Shown here piece after piece: positions 44,439 to 52,597 of a stretch of DNA of 64,000 bases. A model generated the notes under the pieces. It was not told where the DNA came from and made no database searches. It was given only the letters and a program-made list of their open reading frames with translations. A program made the translations under genes and the position numbers. The stretch comes from SVTX01 sp045602385 (lineage in GTDB: Bacteria > Bacillota > Clostridia > Oscillospirales > CAG-272): assembly GCA_045602385.1 (NCBI GenBank), contig JAZSBL010000023.1, positions 70,132 through 134,131 of the forward strand, written 5' to 3'. Every line of letters begins with the position of its first letter. The stretch's first letter is position 1.

Positions 44439-44494
44439 GTAGAAGAATAGGCATATTCGACTATATTTTAACTCGGAAAGGTTTGGTGAATAGC

Positions 44495-45916
44495 ATGTTA
44501 GCATACATAAGTCTTGGCTTCCTTGCAATCACACTGTTTTTCGTCCTTATCAACGCTGTCAAGGGCTTGATCAGAGGACTCAAAAAAACTATCGTTTCTC
44601 TTATCGCAATTATTGCCTCCGCGATCGTTGCGGCTATATTAACTACAATTATATGCAGTCCCGCTTTTGGAATTCTGCCCTCTGTGACTGAAGAGCTCAG
44701 AAACTCGCTTGCTACAGGAGAGATGGCCGAGCTCTTTGCGATCAAGGAGGTAGATGAGCTTTTGACTCTTTACTTATCAATGGTCGTTGCACCCTTCATT
44801 TTTATGGCACTTTACGCTGTTCTTTCGCTCGTTATCGGAATAGTTGGCGGAATTATCGCAAAGCGCATTAAAATCGGTGATGACCTTCCCCAGGTTGCCA
44901 AAAGACTTGGCGGTTTGGGAGTTGGTATCGTTTGCGGTATTATCGCTTCCACACTCATCCTCATGCCCGTTGTAGGTGTGCTTGACGTTGTTGCATCCGC
45001 AAGTCAGGTTAACGTGGGCGATGCAAACAGCGCGACAAATACAGATGATAGCGGCTTGTACGACATGTACGTGGGTACGAGCGGCTGGATGTTTGACGCG
45101 TTTGCGTCATCAGATTACCACGGAGAGCGCGTGTATCTCAGAGAAGATCTGAAGGTCGTTCTTTCCATCGCATCAAACGCGGGATCTCTTTCGGGTGATA
45201 GCAAGCAGTTTGGAGATGATCAGGTAAGAGCGCTCCATGCAATAGTTAATGAGACCGATAAATCTCCTATCTGGAAAGGCGCGGTTGCCGGCGTAACATC
45301 TGATATGTCCAGAAAGTGGCTGTCGGGTAAGACCTTTATGGGTCAGGAGAAGATTACTGCGGGTGATCTTCTTACTCCCACACTTGACAGTGTCCTTGTT
45401 GTTATGTCAACCGCTGACTCTACAACTATAATCTCGGATCTGAATACTTATGCGGATATGATGGAGGTGCTTATCAGCCACGGAATGCTTGCGTACGCTG
45501 ATAATTATGAGCTTATGTTGACAAAGCTTTCCCAGGAGGGAATTATAACAAAGCTCGCTGCAGTTGCTGATGCAAATCCGAGAATGGGCGCGTTCGCAGA
45601 CGAGATCTCTAATCTCAGTGTCAGGGCGCTTGCGCTTTCGATCTGTGTTCCCGGTGTTGATGATGAGCAGTATGAGTTCCTTATGGAGAACATCGCCGAC
45701 GCTCTTAATGCAAGTAGCGACATGTCAAATTCCGAGCGACAGGATTACGTGGAAAACCAGATGGAAGATATGCTCGACGACTACGGCGTAAACGTAGGTG
45801 GTGAGGCCTCCAGAGATATTGCCACAAGCCTTATTAATAATCTTGGCGATGACGATGATCTTGAGGCTGAAGATATAGACGAATTCCTCGTTGGATATAC
45901 CGGAACAAGCAAGTAA
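44495..45916 (+). CDS. CvpA-like membrane protein with large soluble domain
   Basis: A 473-residue protein from ATG 44495. A GTG at 44486, only 5 bases from GGAAAGG, is a serious alternative. Four hydrophobic helices (about 3-25, 32-58, 85-110 and 130-160) resemble the CvpA fold (INAVKGLIRGLKKTIVSLIA). A ~300-residue soluble domain follows, ending in an acidic tail (DDDDLEAEDIDEFLVG). It lies upstream of and convergent with sigE. CvpA proteins are linked to envelope stress and colicin V export; the role of the added domain is unknown. Confidence 0.7.
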   Translation: MLAYISLGFLAITLFFVLINAVKGLIRGLKKTIVSLIAIIASAIVAAILTTIICSPAFGILPSVTEELRNSLATGEMAELFAIKEVDELLTLYLSMVVAPFIFMALYAVLSLVIGIVGGIIAKRIKIGDDLPQVAKRLGGLGVGIVCGIIASTLILMPVVGVLDVVASASQVNVGDANSATNTDDSGLYDMYVGTSGWMFDAFASSDYHGERVYLREDLKVVLSIASNAGSLSGDSKQFGDDQVRALHAIVNETDKSPIWKGAVAGVTSDMSRKWLSGKTFMGQEKITAGDLLTPTLDSVLVVMSTADSTTIISDLNTYADMMEVLISHGMLAYADNYELMLTKLSQEGIITKLAAVADANPRMGAFADEISNLSVRALALSICVPGVDDEQYEFLMENIADALNASSDMSNSERQDYVENQMEDMLDDYGVNVGGEASRDIATSLINNLGDDDDLEAEDIDEFLVGYTGTSK

Positions 45917-45996
45917 GATCAATACCCATGTTCGAATTGTATCGGCTCTTACGAATATAGCGCCGATATTCCCAACAAACCAATATAAACAGTACT

Positions 45997-46030
45997 CCCC
46001 CGACGGTGCGCCGTCGGGGGGGATTTTTTT
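45997..46030. terminator. Bidirectional terminator between CvpA-like gene and sigE
   Basis: CCCCCGACGG pairs with CCGTCGGGGG around TGCG, followed by ATTTTTTT on the plus strand. It ends only one base from the sigE stop region on the other strand. Confidence 0.85.
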
Positions 46031-46736
46031 ATATCTTGCCGACAAGTCGGTCGCGGAGTCGGTCGATTATTTTCTTTTCCAGTCTTGATATATAGGATTG
46101 CGATATGCCAAGCAGGCTCGCGACGTCCTTTTGGGTCATCTCTTCCTTGCCGTAGAGCCCGAAACGGAGAATTATTATCTGTCGCTCGCGCTCCTCAAGA
46201 GAATTGATCGCCTCGTAAATCGCTGCGTTTTCTTCTTCCTTCATGATCGAGGCTACGGCCGGCTCCTCGTCGCTACCGAGAATATCGGATAGGAGAAGCT
46301 CATTGCCGTCCCAGTCGACGTTGAGCGGCTCGTCGATAGAGATCTCGCAGTGCTTGCCCGAAATCTTGCGGATGTACATAAGGATCTCATTTTCAATGCA
46401 GCGCGAGGCGTAGGTGGCAAGCTTTATATTTTTGCCCAGGCAAAATGTATTGATCGCTTTGATGAGTCCGAGCGTGCCGATAGAGATCAGGTCCTCGATA
46501 TTGATGCCTGTGTTCTCAAACCGCTTGGCAATATAGACTACAAGGCGCAAATTATGCTCTATAAGCCTGTTTCTTGCCTCGGGTGAGGGAAGTGCCTCTA
46601 TTGCGGCTAACTCCTCGTCAGGCGAAAGGGGAGGGGGCAGAAGGTCGGGGCCGTTTATGTAGAAAACTCCGCCTTTGGGGGAGAAAAGGGAAAGAAGAGA
46701 GGATTTAAGCTTTTTGAAAAGGGAAATTAGATTCAT
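46029..46736 (-). CDS. sigE: Sporulation sigma factor SigE (pro-SigE)
   Basis: Early mother-cell sigma factor, 235 residues against ~239 in Bacillus. ATG 46736 is chosen over a far upstream in-frame start because GAAAGGAT precedes it. The N-terminal ~30 residues, with a hydrophobic/basic helix (MNLISLFKKLKSSLLSLF), form the pro-sequence cleaved by SpoIIGA. Region 2 includes LIEHNLRLVVYIAKRFENTG and DLISIGTLGLIKAINTF, and region 4 ends LLGISQSYISRLEKKI. It lies downstream of spoIIGA on the same strand, but 241 bases away because of an inserted palindromic element. sigG would normally follow but is not present here. Confidence 0.96.
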   Translation of the reverse strand: MNLISLFKKLKSSLLSLFSPKGGVFYINGPDLLPPPLSPDEELAAIEALPSPEARNRLIEHNLRLVVYIAKRFENTGINIEDLISIGTLGLIKAINTFCLGKNIKLATYASRCIENEILMYIRKISGKHCEISIDEPLNVDWDGNELLLSDILGSDEEPAVASIMKEEENAAIYEAINSLEERERQIIILRFGLYGKEEMTQKDVASLLGISQSYISRLEKKIIDRLRDRLVGKI

Positions 46737-46751
46737 GGGTGTGATCCTTTC

Positions 46752-46979
46752 AAATTCTGATTTGTCGGGGGGAGGATGCGATGTGGACCCTTTTTGCAAA
46801 AAGGGTCCACGCCCCCAAAAACCTTCATAAGAATACATGTTGTAGCCATTTAGTGATATGAAGCGGCTACACTTTATATTCTTATTAAAGGTTTTGGGAA
46901 GGGTTTTAGGGAAAGCCCTTTTGCCCAAAAGGGTTTCCCTAACGCCCCCCCCGCATCCCCCCCCGATAAATCGCAATTT
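46752..46979. repeat. Nested palindromic element between spoIIGA and sigE (228 bp)
   Basis: Outer arms at 46752-46780 and 46952-46979 are inverted repeats of 28-29 bases with about four mismatches (they include TCGGGGGG and GGATGCG). Inside come a perfect 28-bp palindrome at 46783-46810 (GTGGACCCTTTTTG and its complement), a second arm pair at 46818-46847 and 46865-46895 (AAAACCTT...TGTAGCC), and another hairpin at 46908-46940 (AGGGAAA, CCCTTTT). It fills the whole space between the two genes and has no reading frame of its own. It looks like a miniature non-coding repeat. Confidence 0.8.
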
Positions 46980-47850
46980 ATTTGATTATTTCTGCGGGGA
47001 TTATGGCGGTATAGCCCTCTGCGGAGTTACCTATTTCGGTGGGGGAGATGAGGGCGGAGAGTTCGGTGGTGGTTTGCCTGCCTTTTTTGTCCTCGTACTC
47101 AACCGAAATTGATTCGGGTGCGGCGGCAACGGCAATTGAGCTTCCCGCGGCGGTGCGCAGCGAGATTATTCGGAGATTTTTACAGGGGGCGTCGCGGTCG
47201 AGCTTTCCCTCGGCAAAGCGGTCGAGAAAATCGAGCGGAGTCTGCTTTTCTATCGTGGCGCGGTCAACAAAGATTATCGGCTTGCCTGTTATCGGGTCGC
47301 GGACGAGATTTCCGCTATCGGCAAGGCCGAGAAGCTCAAAATTCTTGCCGCAGAAGCGCAATTTGATCTTACACTCCTTTATCGGCGCGCGGTGGGAGAT
47401 TATTTGTCCGCTTTTTAGTGAAATTATGCCCGCGATCAGCGCGAGGACGGCGAAAAGATAGGTCGAGATGCCATCTGCCTCGACAAGATCAAGGGGTAAG
47501 TTAAGTTTATTTAACAAATTAAAAATTGCTGTCATACAACCGCCCGTCATCATTGAGATGCCGATAAACAAGAAGGTGGCAAGAAGGAGAGAGCCGAGCG
47601 CGCGGCCTCTTTCGTGGTAGACAATGGCGCACATGCCGAGGCAGACGGCGCAATCAAGCGCGAGGCTTACCGCAGAGCTGACGGGCAGAAAAAGGGAGAT
47701 TACCGAGTAGACACCTCCGAGCGCCGCGGCTACGACCATTCGGGGGAGCTTCATTTTTCGGTGCAGGACCTTGGAGCATACGTATATGCAGAGGTAGTCC
47801 ATGCTGAAATTTATAAGGAATAAAAGGTCGATATAGACGTCTTGTACCAT
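46978..47850 (-). CDS. spoIIGA: Sporulation sigma-E processing protease SpoIIGA
   Basis: Membrane aspartic protease that activates pro-SigE after septation. The 290-residue product has five TM helices in the N-terminal half (about 6-150) and a C-terminal protease domain. The catalytic Asp178 lies in GLADSGNLVRDPITGKP, equivalent to Asp183 of B. subtilis. ATG 47850 is chosen because GGGAGG lies 4 bases before it. The gene is upstream of sigE on the same strand, as in all spoIIG loci. A promoter with 22-base spacing lies upstream. Confidence 0.95.
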   Translation of the reverse strand: MVQDVYIDLLFLINFSMDYLCIYVCSKVLHRKMKLPRMVVAAALGGVYSVISLFLPVSSAVSLALDCAVCLGMCAIVYHERGRALGSLLLATFLFIGISMMTGGCMTAIFNLLNKLNLPLDLVEADGISTYLFAVLALIAGIISLKSGQIISHRAPIKECKIKLRFCGKNFELLGLADSGNLVRDPITGKPIIFVDRATIEKQTPLDFLDRFAEGKLDRDAPCKNLRIISLRTAAGSSIAVAAAPESISVEYEDKKGRQTTTELSALISPTEIGNSAEGYTAIIPAEIIK

Positions 47851-47878
47851 AATGCCTCCCTCGCGCGTTTGTGGGTAT

Positions 47879-47912
47879 ATTATACACCACACGTCGGGGC
47901 GGAATTTGTCAC
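47879..47912 (-). promoter_or_regulatory. Candidate spoIIG promoter with 22-base spacer
   Basis: On the minus strand GTGACA (47907-47912) and TATAAT (47879-47884) are separated by 22 bases, the unusual spacing known for the Spo0A-activated B. subtilis spoIIG promoter. GTGACA lies in TTGTGACAAA, which partly resembles a Spo0A box. The -10 lies 29 bases from the spoIIGA start. Confidence 0.5.
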
Positions 47913-47952
47913 AAGAGCGGGGCGGGGGAGAAAAATAAAGTGCGGAAATGGG

Positions 47953-47981
47953 TTGACAAAGCCCCGAAATTGTGGTAAAAT
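47953..47981 (+). promoter_or_regulatory. Promoter of the tRNA-Leu unit
   Basis: TTGACA (47953-47958), 17 bases, TAAAAT (47976-47981). It precedes the degenerate tRNA copy at 48000 and the intact tRNA-Leu at 48140; no other promoter is evident between them. Confidence 0.8.
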
Positions 47982-47999
47982 ATGCGAGTGATTAAATAT

Positions 48000-48112
48000 G
48001 CGGGCGTGGCGAATTGCGAGTGTGCGCAGCACCTCGGTAAGTAAGGCGAAGCCTTACGGGATGCAGACTGCGCCAGATTTTGGATCTGGTATTTTCCGAT
48101 GTGCAGGTTTAA
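48000..48112 (+). pseudogene. Degenerate tRNA-Leu copy with ~46-base insertion
   Basis: The 5' end GCGGGCGTGGCG and the internal part GCGCCAGATTT...TCTGG...CCGATGTGCAGGTTTAAGT match the intact tRNA-Leu that follows. Three differences disable it: about 46 bases inserted in the D-arm (48016-48061, with the hairpin GTAAGGC-GAA-GCCTTAC); an anticodon-loop change (TTTTGGA in place of TTTAGGA, giving UUG); and loss of the 3' T-stem strand, acceptor strand and CCA. The upstream ATTAAATAT context is also shared. It shares its promoter with the functional gene and would be transcribed. Confidence 0.65.
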
Positions 48113-48139
48113 GTTGATTTATTAAGTAAAATTTAATAT

Positions 48140-48224
48140 GCGGGCGTGGCGGAATTGGCAGACGCGCCAGATTTAGGATCTGGTATCTTCCGATGTGCAG
48201 GTTCAAGTCCTGTCGCCCGCACCA
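48140..48224 (+). tRNA. tRNA-Leu (anticodon UAG)
   Basis: The acceptor stem GCGGGCG (48140-48146) pairs with CGCCCGC (48214-48220), then A and an encoded CCA. The anticodon arm is CCAGA-TTTAGGA-TCTGG with anticodon TAG, reading CUA/CUN leucine codons. A long variable arm (TATCTTCCGATGT) marks it as class II. The T arm GCAGG-TTCAAGT-CCTGT is canonical. A terminator follows 7 bases later. Confidence 0.97.
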
Positions 48225-48230
48225 ACAAAG

Positions 48231-48275
48231 AAATCCGAACCCCAAGCCTTTAGGCGAAGGGTTCGGATTTCTTTT
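48231..48275 (+). terminator. Terminator after tRNA-Leu
   Basis: AAATCCGAACCC pairs with GGGTTCGGATTT around a loop that holds a further AGCCT/AGGC pair, then CTTTT. Confidence 0.9.
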
Positions 48276-48314
48276 AGTGTCGGTGATAATTAATAATACC
48301 AAATCATTTTCGTA

Positions 48315-51104
48315 TTAGCCGCCGACTAGTTTTTGATACATCTTCATAAGCTCTGCTACACACGCGGACTCGGTGTTGAGCTTGCCCCAAAAGCCGTAAG
48401 CTTGCATAACTGCTTTGTCGTTGGCTTGGTGTGCTTTGCGGAGCTCGGGCGGCATAGCAACCTCATCGTAGAGGTCTGCCAACGAGCAATCGGGATAGAG
48501 CGCACGCGCATCAAGAATAGCCTGAGCCGTTTCCTCAATCTTCTTTTTCTGCTCAGCGGTAGGATTAGGCCACGGGAATGTATTATATACAAGTGATGTT
48601 GCATATCTATACCTCATTTCCAATCGACCGCAAACTGCACGCATCCAAGCATTATGAACGTTTGACATGAGTACTCCAAAATGATAGAGTGAGGCATTAG
48701 GAATAGAGATACTTGCATAACTGTTAATAATATCTGGCGATAAATATGCAATTGGCATATATTTTCGTTTTTCAGAAGATACCACAGGAAGCATTAAATA
48801 AGTTGATGTTGGTTGTCTGATTTCCGCAAACAGCATTGGATAATCTGCCATTTTTTTGGTAGCACTTCGATTACTGTTTTCCCTATATTCTTTGACTAGA
48901 CGCAGTTTTCTCATAACAACTGAGCTGTTTGAATATACTTTGGGCGATACATCTTTTAACCAAAAACAATAATTTTCTTGATTGTTCAAGAAATCATCAG
49001 CGCTCATATGCCTTCTTATTAAGGAATCTAATTCGGGTTCTACTAAAAGTATTTCTTGTCTTTCTTGTGCCGTTAAGGTTAAATTACCATTATCCATAGC
49101 GGCATTCCCTTTTGTAGCAACAGGAGTATCTGTTTCCCATGGCTTAGAACGCTTTTCAACAAATATGTATGGTGCATCAAGCAGATAACCGTTTATTTGT
49201 GAAACCATTAAATATCTATCTTCGTCAAAAATGAATTTTGTATCTCTGCAATTTGACAGAGAAAATCCAACTATGACGCAATGTACATGAGCTTTTGAAT
49301 TAGCTTCACTATCCCATCGGAATGTTCTTCGAGCGAAATCAATTGATAACCCCATATTAAATAACGGCCTCCAAAGGGTTGCAACATGTTCTCCTTGACA
49401 GACAGAATTTGTTGATACAAAGGCGGCTTCAACATTTGTTCCTGCCATAAATTTAGCAGCTTTAATGTACCAGCAAGAAACATAGTCTAAGGTGCCGTAG
49501 TTTTCAAATTTTCCTGCAATACATTCTATATCCATCTTTTGATCTTTAGATTGAAATTTATATCCAACAAAAGGCGGATTGCCCATAATGTAATCAAGCT
49601 TGTCCTTTGGCACGACCGTTTCCCAATCTATACGGAGTGCGTTGCCCTCTACAATATTGGCATAGGATTTCAGTGGCAGAAAATCGAGATTTCTATTCAA
49701 GATTTCTTCAGTTGCCTTCATCATCTGGGATTCAGCAATCCAAAGTGCGGTTTTAGCGACGGTTACTGCAAAGTCGTTAATCTCGATACCGTAAAATTGC
49801 CCTATGGATACTTTGATAGCGTTATCGAACAGATCCCATGCAATCTGATTACCCATAATCAGCTTGAGAGCCTTATTTTCGAGAATTCGCAATGCAATAT
49901 ACGTTTCGGTCAAAAAGTTTCCCGACCCACACGCGGGATCAAGAAACGTCAGACTTGCAAGTTTGTCGCGGAATTTTTCCGCGCGTTCCTTTTGAGTTTT
50001 GGGTACTTTTATGGCTTTGATTTCTTCGAATTCCTCACGGAGCTCGTCGAGGAACAACGGATCAATTACCTTGTGTATATTCTCAATAGAGGTATAGTGC
50101 ATACCCCCTGAGCGACGGGTTTCGGGGTTCAACGTAGATTCAAATACCGCACCAAAAATGGTGGGGCTGATCTGCGACCAATCGAAGTCCTCGCTTGCTT
50201 TGTGCAAGAGCAGGTCAACAATCTCTTGTGTGAAATTAGGAATTTCAATATTCTCATCGGCAAACAAGCCGCCGTTCACATAAGGGAATGATGCCAAATC
50301 TGATTTTAAGTAAGGATCTCTCTTGCTAATAGGTTGGTCAAGAACTCTAAATAATTTTATCAGAGCCTCTCTGACGTCATCGACGTCCTTGTCGGCAATC
50401 TTTTTGATATAATTATGGAATTTTAAGTGTTCTCCAAAAATACCTGCATCCTCCGCGTAAAGGCAGAAAACAAGTCTAACACAAAGAATATTAAGGCTGT
50501 GTAGAGTTTTCGGATCAGAAGGATCTACATATTGCTTGAGAATGGCATCATAAAGTTTTCCAACAAGCTCGCCCGCTTGAATAGAGATCTTCTCCTCGCG
50601 GTGCAAAAGCTCGCTTTTTTCCTCAACAAGGAATTGAAAACGGTAGTATTCCTTTGCGAGGTCTTTAAGCAAAATGCTTTCGGGCTCGCCCGTAGGCTTT
50701 TCCATGTCGTAGATAAGGAATTCCTCAAAGTTACAAGTGATAATCCAACGGGGGCGTTGAGAATAGGGAAGTGCGGCAGAGTATCTCTGCGCCTGCTGAA
50801 AGGGATTGAGCAGTTGGCCGTCAGACTGGCGTATGGGACTGCGAAGGTTTACTCCCCTCTTTTTTTGTTCTATCAAAACATGTGTTGAGGGAATATATCC
50901 GTCGATAAATTTCGTGTGGTCGAGCTGCACGCGCTCCTCAAAGAAAATAAACTTTTCGGATTCTGCCACGCCGAGAATGTCACGAATAAGCGCAAGCCAA
51001 AAGGACTGGCTATCGCTTTTTTCGTCGCCGCGGTCTTTCCAATATTCAGAGAAGGCCTTTGCCGCTTTCTTTTTGTCTGATTCTGTCATTTTACGATCTC
51101 CCAT
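48315..51104 (-). CDS. MmeI-like (type IIL) fused restriction endonuclease/adenine methyltransferase
   Basis: A single-chain restriction-modification enzyme of 929 residues (MmeI has 919). The N-terminal nuclease shows the D...ExK site as Asp68 and Glu79-Gln-Lys81 (IPSTHVLIEQKKRG). A helical spacer leads to a gamma-class N6-adenine methyltransferase: SAM motif I FLDPACGSGNF near 390, catalytic NPPF (GNPPFVGYKF) near 510. The C-terminal third holds the target-recognition region and an MmeI-type tail (YNTFPWPNPT). In this family modification is usually on one strand and cutting is ~20 bases away. The start may instead be Met6, which has its own GGGAG. The middle of the gene is more AT-rich than its neighbours and it lies beside a tRNA, which suggests transfer. 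Confidence 0.88.
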   Translation of the reverse strand: MGDRKMTESDKKKAAKAFSEYWKDRGDEKSDSQSFWLALIRDILGVAESEKFIFFEERVQLDHTKFIDGYIPSTHVLIEQKKRGVNLRSPIRQSDGQLLNPFQQAQRYSAALPYSQRPRWIITCNFEEFLIYDMEKPTGEPESILLKDLAKEYYRFQFLVEEKSELLHREEKISIQAGELVGKLYDAILKQYVDPSDPKTLHSLNILCVRLVFCLYAEDAGIFGEHLKFHNYIKKIADKDVDDVREALIKLFRVLDQPISKRDPYLKSDLASFPYVNGGLFADENIEIPNFTQEIVDLLLHKASEDFDWSQISPTIFGAVFESTLNPETRRSGGMHYTSIENIHKVIDPLFLDELREEFEEIKAIKVPKTQKERAEKFRDKLASLTFLDPACGSGNFLTETYIALRILENKALKLIMGNQIAWDLFDNAIKVSIGQFYGIEINDFAVTVAKTALWIAESQMMKATEEILNRNLDFLPLKSYANIVEGNALRIDWETVVPKDKLDYIMGNPPFVGYKFQSKDQKMDIECIAGKFENYGTLDYVSCWYIKAAKFMAGTNVEAAFVSTNSVCQGEHVATLWRPLFNMGLSIDFARRTFRWDSEANSKAHVHCVIVGFSLSNCRDTKFIFDEDRYLMVSQINGYLLDAPYIFVEKRSKPWETDTPVATKGNAAMDNGNLTLTAQERQEILLVEPELDSLIRRHMSADDFLNNQENYCFWLKDVSPKVYSNSSVVMRKLRLVKEYRENSNRSATKKMADYPMLFAEIRQPTSTYLMLPVVSSEKRKYMPIAYLSPDIINSYASISIPNASLYHFGVLMSNVHNAWMRAVCGRLEMRYRYATSLVYNTFPWPNPTAEQKKKIEETAQAILDARALYPDCSLADLYDEVAMPPELRKAHQANDKAVMQAYGFWGKLNTESACVAELMKMYQKLVGG

Positions 51105-51193
51105 TCCTATGGTGATCTCCTTTCACGATTGTCATATAAATTATATCATATACTTGCGCCATATTCAATTGTTTTTCCGAAATTTGTAAATAT

Positions 51194-51228
51194 AAAAAAG
51201 CCACTCGCCGTGCGGCGAGTGGCTTTTG
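51194..51228. terminator. Terminator after gapA
   Basis: AAGCCACTCGCC pairs with GGCGAGTGGCTT around GTGC, flanked by A5 and T4. It follows the gapA stop on the minus strand and separates gapA from the restriction enzyme gene. Confidence 0.9.
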
Positions 51229-51249
51229 TTATATTTCTTAAGCCTTCAA

Positions 51250-52269
51250 TTAAGCGAGCTCTGCGAAGTACTTGATTGTACGAACCATCTGGCTTGTGTA
51301 GGAGTTCTCGTTGTCGTACCAAGAAACTACCTGTACCTGATATGTGTCGTCGTCGATCTTTGCTACCATTGTCTGTGTAGCATCGAAGAGAGAACCGTAT
51401 GTGATTCCGATAACGTCGGAAGATACGATCTGGTCCTCGTTGTAACCGAAGGACTCGGTTGCAGCTGCCTTCATTGCAGCGTTGATGGACTCCTTGGTTA
51501 TGTTCTGGCCCTTAACTACTGCGATAAGGATTGTTGTAGAACCTGTGCAGGTAGGAACTCTCTGTGCAGCACCGATGAGCTTACCGTTGAGCTCGGGGAT
51601 AACAAGTCCGATTGCCTTTGCAGCACCTGTGGAGTTGGGAACGATGTTCTGCGCGCCTGCTCTTGCTCTTCTGAGGTCGCCCTTTCTGTGAGGACCGTCG
51701 AGGATCATCTGGTCACCTGTGTATGCATGAACTGTTGTCATGATACCGGACTGGATGGGTGCGTAGTCGTTGAGTGCCTTTGCCATAGGAGCGAGGCAGT
51801 TTGTTGTACAAGAAGCAGCGGAGATGATAGTATCATCAGCTGTGAGTGTTTCGTTGTTTACGTTGAATACGATTGTCTTGAGGTCATTGCCTGCGGGAGC
51901 GGAGATAACTACCTTCTTTGCGCCTGCATCAATGTGAGCCTGAGACTTAGCCTTAGATGTGTAGAAGCCTGTGCACTCGAGAACTACGTCAACGCCAAGC
52001 TCACCCCAAGGGCAGTTTACAGCGTCCTTTTCAGCGTAGATCTTAAGAACCTTACCGTCAACAGTGATGGTGTTAGCCTCGTCATCCGACTCTACGGTGT
52101 GACCGTCGTAACGACCCTGTGCTGTGTCATACTTGAGAAGGTGAGCGAGCATGGAAGGCTTTGTAAGGTCGTTGATAGCAACGATCTCGTAACCCTCTGC
52201 GCCGAACATCTGACGGAATGCGAGACGACCGATACGGCCGAATCCGTTAATGGCAACTTTTACTGACAT
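51250..52269 (-). CDS. gapA: Glyceraldehyde-3-phosphate dehydrogenase
   Basis: Glycolytic enzyme oxidising glyceraldehyde-3-phosphate with NAD+. It has 339 residues from ATG 52269 (GGAGGACATTAAA before it); a longer frame starting upstream has no family support. The Rossmann start VKVAINGFGRIGRLAF, Asp34 for NAD preference, catalytic Cys154 in SAASCTTNC and WYDNENSYTSQM are all present. It is monocistronic, with a strong promoter at 52341-52368 and a strong terminator. Codon use is highly biased, consistent with abundant expression. Confidence 0.97.
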   Translation of the reverse strand: MSVKVAINGFGRIGRLAFRQMFGAEGYEIVAINDLTKPSMLAHLLKYDTAQGRYDGHTVESDDEANTITVDGKVLKIYAEKDAVNCPWGELGVDVVLECTGFYTSKAKSQAHIDAGAKKVVISAPAGNDLKTIVFNVNNETLTADDTIISAASCTTNCLAPMAKALNDYAPIQSGIMTTVHAYTGDQMILDGPHRKGDLRRARAGAQNIVPNSTGAAKAIGLVIPELNGKLIGAAQRVPTCTGSTTILIAVVKGQNITKESINAAMKAAATESFGYNEDQIVSSDVIGITYGSLFDATQTMVAKIDDDTYQVQVVSWYDNENSYTSQMVRTIKYFAELA

Positions 52270-52340
52270 TTTAATGTCCTCCATATTGTATAATATTTTT
52301 TTACTTTTCTTTGCGGGATGCGAAATCCCTTTCGTTCCCA

Positions 52341-52368
52341 ATTATATATTTTAACTCATTTTTGTCAA
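52341..52368 (-). promoter_or_regulatory. Promoter of gapA
   Basis: On the minus strand TTGACA (52363-52368), a 16-base spacer, and TATAAT (52341-52346). Confidence 0.8.
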
Positions 52369-52507
52369 ATATACAAGAGGTTTTTTGAAATTTTTCGTAA
52401 AATCGTGACTTTGCGAGGTTTTGACGAAAAGACACGGTTTAAACTGTGCATTTTAACAAGGAATTAAAGATCGTTTTTTAATTTTATCGCTTTTGCGCGC
52501 ATATCTA

Positions 52508-52536
52508 TTGACAAAAATGCTGAAGTGATATATAAT
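52508..52536 (+). promoter_or_regulatory. Promoter of proS
   Basis: TTGACA (52508-52513), 17 bases, TATAAT (52531-52536). No T-box features (specifier loop or TGGNACCGCG) lie between it and the gene. Confidence 0.85.
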
Positions 52537-52597
52537 TATTAGGTTAAAGTATAATTAGTTACCGATTTTTCGGACAGTTTATTTCAGAGGTATTAAA

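Noticed and set aside
46029..46976. 315-residue form of SigE
   Set aside because: The extra N-terminal residues come from translating the palindromic repeat; ATG 46736 has a ribosome binding site and gives the normal length.
51250..52341. Extended GapA start at 52341
   Set aside because: The extension overlaps the promoter and reads through sequence unlike the family; ATG 52269 follows GGAGG.
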